From UBA1361 sp041656375 (GTDB taxonomy: Bacteria; Bacillota_I; Bacilli_A; RFN20; CAG-826), in the NCBI GenBank assembly GCA_964410505.1, contig CAYPGR010000010.1:1-39485 (forward strand): 39,485 bases of DNA. Reading direction: 5' to 3'. Positions within the stretch are counted from its first letter, which is position 1; every line of letters begins with the position of its first letter. The notes below the pieces were generated by a model. That model saw only the letters and a program-made list of their open reading frames with translations. It made no database searches and was not told the DNA's origin. Of the stretch, positions 17,512-24,743 are shown piece after piece. Position numbers and translations under genes: made by a program.

Positions 17512-17535
17512 GGACAAGCTCTTTTATGGTTCTGA

Positions 17536-17563
17536 TTTACAACCACTTATTTATGTGTATAAT
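17536..17563 (+). promoter_or_regulatory. Promoter of the zinc-ribbon microprotein gene
   Basis: TTTACA (17536-17541), a 16-bp spacer and TATAAT (17558-17563). Confidence 0.65.
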
Positions 17564-17589
17564 TAAAATATAAAGAAAAGGGGACTAGT

Positions 17590-17712
17590 ATGGTTTTAGG
17601 AACTGAAAAAAAGTATTTATGTTTACTCTGTGGGATGATCATTGATAATCCCGATTATTGCGAATATTGCGGTGCGACATCCGAAAATATTGTGCCATAT
17701 ACCGAAGAATAA
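17590..17712 (+). CDS. 40-residue rubredoxin-like zinc-ribbon microprotein
   Basis: An ATG at 17590 opens a 40-codon frame ending in TAA at 17710-17712. The product has two CxxC knuckles (CLLCG and CEYCGA) about nine residues apart. They resemble the rubredoxin-like domain at the C terminus of rubrerythrins, but stand alone. AAAGGGGA precedes the ATG by a normal distance. The gene has its own promoter and a strong terminator, which supports real expression. It probably binds Zn or Fe; function is unknown. Lower-scoring alternatives are a fragment of a rubrerythrin or a chance frame, but the paired cysteines argue against chance. Confidence 0.75.
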   Translation: MVLGTEKKYLCLLCGMIIDNPDYCEYCGATSENIVPYTEE

Positions 17713-17733
17713 ACGATCTTTTATTAAAGAGTG

Positions 17734-17760
17734 AAAAACATGGGTTAACCATGTTTTTTT
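17734..17760 (+). terminator. Terminator of the microprotein gene
   Basis: Perfect 10-bp stem AAAAACATGG / CCATGTTTTT (17734-17743 and 17749-17758) with loop GTTAA and further Ts. Confidence 0.88.
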
Positions 17761-17810
17761 ATTATGATAAAAGGTGTTAAAATATAGTATCTATTAGAAG
17801 AGGTTTTATT

Positions 17811-19082
17811 ATGAAAATACGCTTTATTAATGCGCTTATTCTGACGATGGAAGATAATCGTCCGATTTTTAACGGTGAGCTCCATGTAGAAAATGAATTA
17901 ATTACTTATGTCGGTCCTGCTGGCGACTTTAATGAACCCTTTGATCGAATTATCAATGTGGAAGGTAACTTACTGATGCCCGGCTTTAAAAATAGCCATA
18001 GTCACTCACCAATGACTTTTTTAAGAAGTTATGCCGATGACTTGCCGCTATTTGAATGGCTTAATAACGCTGTTTTTCCGATGGAAAACAAGCTCCAACC
18101 GGGTGACCAATATGTGTTAAGCAAAATTGCCTTTGCGGAATATTTAACAAGCGGGATTACCCTTTGCTTTGATATGTATTATTCCCCACTTGAAACGGCC
18201 CGAGCGGCGATTGATGTCGGCTTCCGCGCTGCCCTTGTCGGTACGGTCACAAAATATAAAGAAAGCGTTGAAGAAATGAAAGCCGCCTTCCATACGATTA
18301 ATAAAATGCATCCCCTTGTTTCCTATCATCTTGGGTTTCATGCTGAGTACACTGCGACCCCCGAAATATTAAAAGAGTTATCAAAAGCAGCCCATGAATT
18401 AAAAGTGCCGATCTGGAGTCATATTAGTGAAACGAAACAAGAAGTTGATGAATGCGTCGCCCGTTATGGCATGACACCTGCCGTCTATATTGATAGCTTA
18501 GGGCTTTATGATTACGGCGGCGGTGGTTTCCATGGCGTTCATTTCACCGACGCTGATTTTGAGGTATACAAAAAACGGGGTCTTCATATTGTGACGAATC
18601 CAAGTGCAAATACAAAACTTGCAAGTGGGATCGCTCCGATTAAACGTTATTTAGAAGAAGGGATCAATGTGGCGATTGGGACAGATGGTCCCGCAAGCAA
18701 CAATGCCCTCGATTTCTTCCGCGAAATGTTTTTAGTGACCGGTTTAGCAAAATTACGGGAACAAGATGCGAGTGTCGTTGATGCCTATGCCGTGCTTAAG
18801 ATGGCGACTGTTAACGGTGCCACCGCACTTGGTATGCTTAATGCCCGTTACTTAAGTGAAGGAAGTCTCGCTGATTTAATTATGATTGACCTTAAACAAC
18901 CGAATATGCAACCGATTAATAACATCGAAAAGAATATTGTCTATTCTGGTAGTAAAATCAATATCTTGCTCACGATGGTCAACGGAAAAGTGCTTTATGA
19001 AAATGGCGCATTCGATCTTGGCGAACCAATTGAAGAAATTTACCGCAAAGCGCAAGAAATCACCGAACGCCTCAAACAATAA
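17811..19082 (+). CDS. Amidohydrolase, S-adenosylhomocysteine/MTA deaminase-like
   Basis: The 423-residue protein is a metal-dependent amidohydrolase of the MtaD/SsnA/AtzA group. The HSH metal motif has His63 and His65 after the LLMPGFKNSH segment. Further ligands appear in HLGFHAE, in SHISE and in the C-terminal GTDGPASNN motif, whose Asp is the catalytic base. Close relatives deaminate S-adenosylhomocysteine, methylthioadenosine, guanine or other purine nucleosides. The precise substrate cannot be read from sequence. AGAAGAGG precedes the ATG. It is followed by a tRNA gene. Confidence 0.82.
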   Translation: MKIRFINALILTMEDNRPIFNGELHVENELITYVGPAGDFNEPFDRIINVEGNLLMPGFKNSHSHSPMTFLRSYADDLPLFEWLNNAVFPMENKLQPGDQYVLSKIAFAEYLTSGITLCFDMYYSPLETARAAIDVGFRAALVGTVTKYKESVEEMKAAFHTINKMHPLVSYHLGFHAEYTATPEILKELSKAAHELKVPIWSHISETKQEVDECVARYGMTPAVYIDSLGLYDYGGGGFHGVHFTDADFEVYKKRGLHIVTNPSANTKLASGIAPIKRYLEEGINVAIGTDGPASNNALDFFREMFLVTGLAKLREQDASVVDAYAVLKMATVNGATALGMLNARYLSEGSLADLIMIDLKQPNMQPINNIEKNIVYSGSKINILLTMVNGKVLYENGAFDLGEPIEEIYRKAQEITERLKQ

Positions 19083-19110
19083 TTACGTTAAGTACTAGAT
19101 ACCATATTTA

Positions 19111-19138
19111 TTGCAATTTCCCTGCAGGATGTTATAAT
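19111..19138 (+). promoter_or_regulatory. Promoter of the initiator tRNA
   Basis: TTGCAA (19111-19116), 16-bp spacer, TATAAT (19133-19138). Confidence 0.7.
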
Positions 19139-19148
19139 ACTATTACAT

Positions 19149-19223
19149 CGCGGGATAGAGCAGTGGTAGCTCGTCGGGCCCATAACCCGGAGGTCGTAGG
19201 TTCAAATCCTTCTCCCGCAACCA
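19149..19223 (+). tRNA. Initiator tRNA-fMet (CAT)
   Basis: A 75-nt tRNA with encoded CCA. The acceptor starts with C1 opposite A72, the mismatch used by formylase, and the anticodon stem has the three G-C pairs (GGG/CCC) that mark initiators. The anticodon is CAT. Position 33 is C rather than the usual U. The T stem holds one U-U mismatch (GTAGG/CCTTC). Confidence 0.93.
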
Positions 19224-19233
19224 AAAAAATAAC

Positions 19234-19257
19234 ACAGCACCGTTTGGTGCTGTTTTT
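19234..19257 (+). terminator. Terminator of the tRNA-fMet gene
   Basis: Stem ACAGCACC (19234-19241) / GGTGCTGT (19246-19253), loop GTTT, followed by Ts. Confidence 0.85.
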
Positions 19258-19320
19258 CTTATCTTGTTTATTTTTTTATCTAATATGATGACAAGAAGTG
19301 AGGACGCATATTACTTTTAT

Positions 19321-19340
19321 TTATACCCATAGGGGTATAA
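19321..19340 (+). promoter_or_regulatory. CstR/CsoR-family operator of the sulfur operon
   Basis: Perfect inverted repeat TTATACCC / GGGTATAA with centre ATAG. It matches the A/T-flanked G/C-tract operator of the CsoR family. It overlaps the -10 box TATAAT (19336-19341), so bound repressor would block transcription. A -35-like TTACTT is at 19311-19316. Confidence 0.8.
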
Positions 19341-19367
19341 TATATTGCTGTTAGGAGAGTTAAATAA

Positions 19368-21029
19368 ATGGAAAAAAATAAACGAATTATTGTCGTTGGT
19401 GGTGTGGCAGGCGGGATGAGCTTCGCGACCCGCTATAAACGATTACACCCTCAACATGAAGTCTTGGTCTTTGATAAAGGGCCTTATGTTTCTTTTGCCA
19501 ATTGTGGTTTACCCTATGCTTTGAGTGACACCATTTCTTCACGAAGTAAGCTCATTGTTGAAACGAAAGAACGGCTTGGGGCCCGATTTGAAATTGATGT
19601 TTTTACAGAAACTGAAGTGATTAATATTGACTCAGTTAAGAAAGAAGTAACTGTCCTTAATCGCGGTAAAGAACGAATCTTTACCTATGATGAGCTTGTG
19701 TTATCACCAGGGGCGAAACCGATTATGATTCCTATTAAAGGGCTTAATTCAGAAGATGTCTTTGGGCTTCGTCATATTCCGGATCTTGATGCGATTAAAT
19801 CACGACTAGAGCAAAAAGAAAAAAATCGTGTCTTAGTGATCGGGGCTGGTTATATAGGTCTTGAAGTAGCCGAAAATCTTCGCCACAAAGGGCACGAGGT
19901 GACGATTGTCGAAAAAGCCCCGCATATTTTACCGACCTTTGATCCTGAAATTGCAGCCTTTGCCCACCAAGAATTGCTCGTCAATGGTGTGACGGTCTTC
20001 GCAAATGATGAAGTGATCGAAGTAATAGACCGTGTTGCGCATTTAAAAAGTGGCGCCGAAGTCGCTTTTGATCTTGTGATCATGAGTATCGGCGTGAAGG
20101 CGGATACAAGTTTCTTAAATGGGAGCGGAGTTAATCTTTCTCCACGCGGGTCGATTATCGTTGATGAACATTATCAGACGAATATCGACCATATTTATGC
20201 GGTTGGGGATGCAATCCTAGTTAAACATGAAATAACTGGTGAACTTGTGTCGATTGCACTGGCTAGTCCGGCGAACCGGCAAGGTCGTCAACTCGCGGAT
20301 CATCTCGGTGGTCTCACCACTTATAATCGTGGGTCTTTAGGAACGGCAATTCTTAAATTATTCGACCGTAGTTTCGCCTCAACGGGTTTAAATGAACGGC
20401 AAGTAAAGGCTCTTCATGTTCCTTACAAAAAGATCTATATTTTATGGTTTGATCACGCTACCTATTATCCAGGGGCTACTTCCATTCATTTAAAAGTCAT
20501 CTTTAATCCAGAAACGGGCCTTCTTTATGGCGCGCAAGCTTTAGGGAAGAAAGGGGTCGATAAGCGGATTGATATTCTTGCAACCGCAATCAAAGCGAAA
20601 ATGCCGATTACAATGTTCCCTGAACTTGAATTCACTTATGCACCACCGTTTGGTCTTGCAAAAGATATTGTCAATTTAGCCGGCTACCACGCCAGTAATG
20701 TACTCGGCGGAATTACGGATCTTATGGAGTGGGATGAACTTGATCAAAAAATGAAAGAAGGTGCCATTTTGGTAGATGTCCGTTCAGAACGCGAACGCAT
20801 GAAACATGGCTATATAAAAGGGTCAATCAACATTCCAATTGAAGAATTCCGGGACCGGTTTGATGAACTACCGATTGATAAGGAAATTGTCCTTTATTGC
20901 GAAAGTGGGACACGGAGTTATAATGCCGAACGTATTTTAAAATCGTTTGGCTATCGTGCCTATAATCTTAATGGTTCATTTGCCTTTTATCGCGTCGGTC
21001 GACCAGATAAAGTGGTGTCCCATGAGTAG
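19368..21029 (+). CDS. CoA-disulfide reductase / persulfide reductase with C-terminal rhodanese domain
   Basis: The 553-residue protein is a CoADR-rhodanese fusion. The N-terminal FAD motif GGVAGGMS is followed by redox Cys46 (FANCGLPY). A NAD(P)H-binding motif GAGYIGLEVAE is in the middle, and a dimerisation domain follows. The last about 100 residues are a rhodanese module with catalytic Cys511 in CESGTRS. Such enzymes reduce CoA disulfide or CoA-persulfide and help clear sulfane sulfur. AGGAGAG lies before the ATG, and the operon starts just after a CstR-type operator. The 3' end overlaps the next gene by 8 bases. Confidence 0.92.
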   Translation: MEKNKRIIVVGGVAGGMSFATRYKRLHPQHEVLVFDKGPYVSFANCGLPYALSDTISSRSKLIVETKERLGARFEIDVFTETEVINIDSVKKEVTVLNRGKERIFTYDELVLSPGAKPIMIPIKGLNSEDVFGLRHIPDLDAIKSRLEQKEKNRVLVIGAGYIGLEVAENLRHKGHEVTIVEKAPHILPTFDPEIAAFAHQELLVNGVTVFANDEVIEVIDRVAHLKSGAEVAFDLVIMSIGVKADTSFLNGSGVNLSPRGSIIVDEHYQTNIDHIYAVGDAILVKHEITGELVSIALASPANRQGRQLADHLGGLTTYNRGSLGTAILKLFDRSFASTGLNERQVKALHVPYKKIYILWFDHATYYPGATSIHLKVIFNPETGLLYGAQALGKKGVDKRIDILATAIKAKMPITMFPELEFTYAPPFGLAKDIVNLAGYHASNVLGGITDLMEWDELDQKMKEGAILVDVRSERERMKHGYIKGSINIPIEEFRDRFDELPIDKEIVLYCESGTRSYNAERILKSFGYRAYNLNGSFAFYRVGRPDKVVSHE

Positions 21030-21324
21030 TTTTCAAACTGTAATGGCCCCTGATTTAGAAAAACTTGTTCGCAGTGGCCAACGTGTTCAAATTATCGATG
21101 TTCGGGAAACATTCGAATATGAAGCAGGGCATATTGCTGGCAGTATCAATAACCCGCTTTCCAATTTTGACCTCAATAAGTTAAAAAAAGAAGAACACTA
21201 TTACCTTATTTGTGCAAGTGGGAGTCGGAGCCTTCAAGCCGCTAAAGCGTTAGCAAGTTATGGTTATAAAGTGACCAATGTCCTTGGCGGAATGGGTACT
21301 TACCGCGGAGTGACGACGCGATGA
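21022..21324 (+). CDS. Single-domain rhodanese sulfurtransferase
   Basis: The 100-residue protein is one rhodanese domain with active-site loop CASGSRS and catalytic Cys64. It probably transfers sulfane sulfur to or from the flavoenzyme encoded upstream. The ATG at 21022 overlaps the upstream stop. The frame is open back to 20947, but those residues lie inside the upstream gene. The stop overlaps the start of the repressor (ATGA), so all three genes are coupled. Confidence 0.88.
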   Translation: MSSFQTVMAPDLEKLVRSGQRVQIIDVRETFEYEAGHIAGSINNPLSNFDLNKLKKEEHYYLICASGSRSLQAAKALASYGYKVTNVLGGMGTYRGVTTR

Positions 21325-21563
21325 CTTGTGACAAAAAACTCACGAATCGTCTGAAACGCGTTCAAGGCCAAGTCCAGGCAGCGCTAAAAGCGAGTGAACA
21401 ACCGCAAATTAATTGTGTTGCCTTGACGACTCAGCTACAAGCCATTAAAGGGGCCATCGAACAAGCGATTGTGTATGTGACAACTAATAACTTAAAACTT
21501 GCCATTGATAATCAAAAAGATATTGATGAAGCCCTCGAATTAATGAGTAAAAATATCAGGTAA
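21321..21563 (+). CDS. CstR/CsoR-family repressor with a single conserved cysteine
   Basis: An 80-residue CsoR-family protein in an operon with rhodaneses, which fits CstR, the persulfide sensor. Cys32 aligns with the first sensing Cys. The second site is altered: Asn57 stands where CsoR has His, and Ala61 where CsoR and CstR have the second Cys (segment NNLKLAI). Another Cys at position 3 could partner Cys32. It thus has neither the Cu(I) triad nor the CstR cysteine pair. It likely binds the operator at 19321-19340 and regulates its own operon. A terminator follows. Confidence 0.85.
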   Translation: MTCDKKLTNRLKRVQGQVQAALKASEQPQINCVALTTQLQAIKGAIEQAIVYVTTNNLKLAIDNQKDIDEALELMSKNIR

Positions 21564-21564
21564 G

Positions 21565-21585
21565 AAGAGCCCTCGGGCCCTTTTT
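21565..21585 (+). terminator. Terminator of the sulfur operon
   Basis: Short stem AAGAGCC / GGCCCTT with one mismatch and a CTCG loop, followed by Ts. Confidence 0.7.
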
Positions 21586-21603
21586 AGATGCAAGAATAAT
21601 CAG

Positions 21604-21632
21604 TTGATATTTCACTCAATAAAGCATACAAT
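21604..21632 (+). promoter_or_regulatory. Promoter of a predicted leaderless CDF transporter mRNA
   Basis: TTGATA (21604-21609), 17-bp spacer and TACAAT (21627-21632). Seven bases separate the -10 box from the ATG at 21640, with no SD. Confidence 0.72.
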
Positions 21633-21639
21633 ATAACCC

Positions 21640-22512
21640 ATGCACAACAAGAAATTAAAACACCTTCTTTACTTAACTCTCTTCCTTAATATTGTTCTGG
21701 CAACAATTAAAGTGGGTGCCGGATATCTCTATCATTCCCCTTCTTTACAAAGTGATGGCTTTAATTCGGTTTTTGATATTGCCATCAGCGTCATGCTCAT
21801 CATTATTATGAGAACGTCAAATCGGGCACCGGATGCGAATCATCACTATGGGCATCAAAAATATGAAGGGTTGATCTACTTCGGATTGGGCCTCTTTATT
21901 TTGTTTAGTACGGGACTATTGGCGGTCAGTGCCGTTGAAAACTTTCTTGAATTCCTCAAGGGTCAAGTTTATGAAACCCCTGGGCTTCCGGCCCTTTATG
22001 TTGCACTTTTGAGTGTGGCAATCAAAATCTTCCTCTTTGTTATCAATTTCCAAGCCTATAAAGCACTTCGCCGTCCGGCCTTAAAAGGTGATGCCTATAA
22101 TCATTTGAGTGATATTTTCTCCACAAGCGTGAGTATTATCGCGATTATTCTAGCCCAATTTAATTTATATATCTTCGAATACATCGGCACGTTTATCATC
22201 GTGATTATCATTGCGCGGACGAGTCTTTCGATTATTAAGGAAGCGGCGTATTATTTAACGGATGCTTCACCCAGCACCAAAACAATCGCCCGCATTACTG
22301 AGGAGATCAAAAGTCAAAAAGGGGTTGAAACAATCGATGATTTAAAGGTTCGACGCCATATGAACTTTTATTATGTTGATGTGGAAATCGGTGTTCACAA
22401 TGATCTATCGCTTGAAGAAGCCCATGAAATTAGTGAAAGAGTCCATGAATATGTTGAAGCAAACTTCCGAGTTTTACATTGCCATGTTCATGTCAATCCT
22501 CATAAAGAATGA
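21640..22512 (+). CDS. Cation diffusion facilitator, probably Mn(II) efflux
   Basis: The 290-residue protein has six membrane helices and a C-terminal cytoplasmic metal domain (about 205-290) with several His residues. The transport site reads N42xxxD46 in helix 2 and N154xxxD158 in helix 5. Zn transporters have HxxxD or DxxxD pairs here; Asn/Asp pairs are typical of Mn-type CDFs such as MneP/MntE. Mn efflux is therefore the best guess, by inference. It has its own promoter, with the -10 box directly before the ATG, and does not share a transcript with the upstream sulfur operon. Confidence 0.85.
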   Translation: MHNKKLKHLLYLTLFLNIVLATIKVGAGYLYHSPSLQSDGFNSVFDIAISVMLIIIMRTSNRAPDANHHYGHQKYEGLIYFGLGLFILFSTGLLAVSAVENFLEFLKGQVYETPGLPALYVALLSVAIKIFLFVINFQAYKALRRPALKGDAYNHLSDIFSTSVSIIAIILAQFNLYIFEYIGTFIIVIIIARTSLSIIKEAAYYLTDASPSTKTIARITEEIKSQKGVETIDDLKVRRHMNFYYVDVEIGVHNDLSLEEAHEISERVHEYVEANFRVLHCHVHVNPHKE

Positions 22513-22549
22513 TGAATGTGAATTTTGTGGATAAATATAATTGAAATAC

Positions 22550-22578
22550 TTGCAATCTGACCTGAATTTTATTATCAT
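22550..22578 (+). promoter_or_regulatory. Promoter of the tRNA-Asp/tRNA-Phe pair
   Basis: TTGCAA (22550-22555), 17-bp spacer, TATCAT (22573-22578). Confidence 0.65.
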
Positions 22579-22588
22579 ATTGAATACT

Positions 22589-22664
22589 GGACCAGTGGTG
22601 TAGTGGTTAACATGTCTCCCTGTCACGGAGAAGATCGAGGGTTCGATCCCCTTCTGGTCCGCCA
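22589..22664 (+). tRNA. tRNA-Asp (GTC)
   Basis: A 76-nt cloverleaf with acceptor GGACCAG/CTGGTCC, anticodon stem CTCC/GGAG around GTC, T loop TTCGATC, and encoded GCCA. Confidence 0.95.
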
Positions 22665-22668
22665 GTAT

Positions 22669-22744
<76 letters not shown>

Positions 22745-22755
22745 TCGAATAGAAT

Positions 22756-22779
22756 AACCGACTTTGGGTCGGTTTTTTC
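22756..22779 (+). terminator. Terminator of the tRNA pair
   Basis: Stem AACCGAC (22756-22762) / GTCGGTT (22768-22774), followed by Ts. Confidence 0.82.
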
Positions 22780-22889
22780 TTTTATTTAAAATATTCAGGA
22801 GATACGCAGATATTTTTACAACATCAGTTGCAGGAATTAGGATAATTCTTTACGCTATAATTAACTTTACATTTAGGAGGACTCCCATT

Positions 22890-23360
22890 TTGAAAAAAGC
22901 ATTGACTGGTCTTTTCTTTTCTTCGGCGCTTTTGCTCACCGGTTGTGACGCCGCTTTAGCCGATCAAGCCAAAACACACGCCCCTATTTTATTTAATTAC
23001 TTTGAAACCCAACTTGTTGAAGATATCACTGTTTCTAAAACCCGTTATATTGCTGTTGAAATGGTTGGTCACGAACAAGACGAAATCATCTATATGACTA
23101 CTTACTTCTTTGATTTTAAAATCGACGCAAGTGTGCTTACTTTTTATGCCGGCGGTATCATTGTGGAATCAAAAGAGTTCCAGCCAATGCCCTTAGGCGG
23201 TTTCATTTATGAAAGCCTCGATCATCAGGATGATGCTTATGATTCGACTTTAAGTGAAATTAAAAAACTTAAAAAGGACGAAGTTGGTAAAGGAAAAGAT
23301 TTAAAAGCGCTTAATTATAAAACGGGTACGTTATCGAGTGCTGAAAATAAAGCACGGTAA
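22890..23360 (+). CDS. Small lipoprotein of unknown function (TTG start)
   Basis: The 156-residue product starts with a lipoprotein signal ending in LLTGC, lipidated Cys19. No enzyme motif is seen; the mature part has alternating aromatic strands and a charged Lys/Asp-rich C terminus. I chose the TTG at 22890 because AGGAGG (22875-22880) is nine bases upstream and the signal peptide starts there. The frame remains open upstream to 22764, but that would read through a tRNA terminator. A TATAAT lies at 22856-22861 with a poor -35. Confidence 0.78.
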   Translation: MKKALTGLFFSSALLLTGCDAALADQAKTHAPILFNYFETQLVEDITVSKTRYIAVEMVGHEQDEIIYMTTYFFDFKIDASVLTFYAGGIIVESKEFQPMPLGGFIYESLDHQDDAYDSTLSEIKKLKKDEVGKGKDLKALNYKTGTLSSAENKAR

Positions 23361-23371
23361 AAAATCATCAC

Positions 23372-23397
23372 AAACGAATCGGAAACGGTTCGTTTTT
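23372..23397 (+). terminator. Terminator after the small lipoprotein
   Basis: Stem AAACGAATCG / CGGTTCGTTT with a GAAA-type loop, followed by Ts. Confidence 0.82.
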
Positions 23398-23450
23398 CTT
23401 ATTAATTTGCTTATAATAGATTTATCGATATTAAAGAAAAGAGATTTATC

Positions 23451-24743
23451 ATGCATAAAGTAGGAATCAAGAACTGGTTAGCGCTTATTGTTGTTGGTCT
23501 TGTCGGACAATTTGCTTGGACCATTGAGAATATGTTTTTAAACTTGTATATTTTTGAACAAACCCAAGACGCGAGTTTTGTCCCTTGGATGGTTGCCTTT
23601 AGTGCCGCTGCAGCCACAATCACAACCCTCTTCATTGGAGCACTAAGCGACAAAATTGGTAAAAGAAAAGCTTTCATCAGTTTTGGTTATATTGCTTGGG
23701 GGATTTCAATTAGTCTTTTTGCTTTTATCACCCCAAATAATGTCGCGGCTCTCTTTCCGAGTGCCAATATTGTTTTTTTAACCGGTGTGTTCATTATCAT
23801 TCTCGATTGCGTGATGACCTTTTTTGGTAGTAGTGCCAATGATGCCGCTTTTAACGCTTTTGCGACCGATATTAGTACACCGATGACAAGTGCTAAGATC
23901 GAATCAGTTTTAAGTGTCTTGCCGCTATTTTCGATGTTAATCATCTTTGGTGCTTTTGCCCCCTTTGCTCAAGGGGAAGGTTGGAAAACATTCTTCCTTA
24001 TTTTTGGACTATTAACCTTGATAGTGGGTATCCTTGCGATCTTTTTGTTTCCGAAAGATCAAGGGCTTAAAAAAATTGATGAACATTACTTTAAACGACT
24101 TACCCACGGCTTTCGGATTGATATCATTAAGGCAAATCCAAAATTATACTTAGCTTTGCTTTCGTTCATGGTTTTTGGTATCGGTCTTCAAGTCTTCATG
24201 CCTTATTTTCTGATTCATATTCAAAAGAAACTTGGGTTTATTGATTTTGACTTTACAATCATTATGGCGAGTGTCCTCTTGGTGGCATCGCTCATAACTG
24301 TCCTTGTCGGGGTTTTAGTTTTAAAAACTAAGCGGCCATACTTAATCTTTATCGTACTTCTTGTGACCATGATCGGCCTTTTAATGATGTTTTTTGTTCG
24401 GGCGAAAATTGCCACGATTATTGCTGGCATCATCTTTATGAGTGGAAATATGATTGGGTCAACCATTCTCGGTTCGAAAATTCGCGATTACACACCTCGC
24501 AATGAAGTTGGACTCTTCCAAGGCATTCGGATGATATTTGTAGTTTTAATACCCATGATCATCGGGCCTTTTATCGGGAAACTCTTTTATAGTTCAACGG
24601 CTGAATATTACGTCAATGATTATGGAAATTTAGTTAAATTACCAAATGAATATATTTATCTTGGTGCTATCTTTGTTTTAGTTTTTGCCCTCATCCCCTT
24701 ATGCTTCCTTCACCGGCAAGAGAAAGTGAAAGAACATGAATAA
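23451..24743 (+). CDS. Major facilitator superfamily transporter
   Basis: The 430-residue protein has about 12 hydrophobic helices. The loop between helices 2 and 3 reads GALSDKIGKRKAF, the canonical MFS motif. The stop overlaps the start of a GH2 glycosidase gene by 8 bases, so it probably imports an oligosaccharide or glycoside that the enzyme cleaves; the substrate is not readable. A TATAAT near 23413 lies before the gene, and a purine-rich AAAGAAAAGAGA serves as weak ribosome site. Confidence 0.85.
   Translation: MHKVGIKNWLALIVVGLVGQFAWTIENMFLNLYIFEQTQDASFVPWMVAFSAAAATITTLFIGALSDKIGKRKAFISFGYIAWGISISLFAFITPNNVAALFPSANIVFLTGVFIIILDCVMTFFGSSANDAAFNAFATDISTPMTSAKIESVLSVLPLFSMLIIFGAFAPFAQGEGWKTFFLIFGLLTLIVGILAIFLFPKDQGLKKIDEHYFKRLTHGFRIDIIKANPKLYLALLSFMVFGIGLQVFMPYFLIHIQKKLGFIDFDFTIIMASVLLVASLITVLVGVLVLKTKRPYLIFIVLLVTMIGLLMMFFVRAKIATIIAGIIFMSGNMIGSTILGSKIRDYTPRNEVGLFQGIRMIFVVLIPMIIGPFIGKLFYSSTAEYYVNDYGNLVKLPNEYIYLGAIFVLVFALIPLCFLHRQEKVKEHE

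Noticed and set aside
20947..21021. Upstream extension of the rhodanese frame
   Set aside because: It lies inside the CoA-disulfide reductase rhodanese domain; the ATG at 21022 gives a complete domain.
22764..22889. Upstream extension of the small lipoprotein
   Set aside because: It would start in the tRNA terminator and add residues before a clear signal peptide with its own SD.
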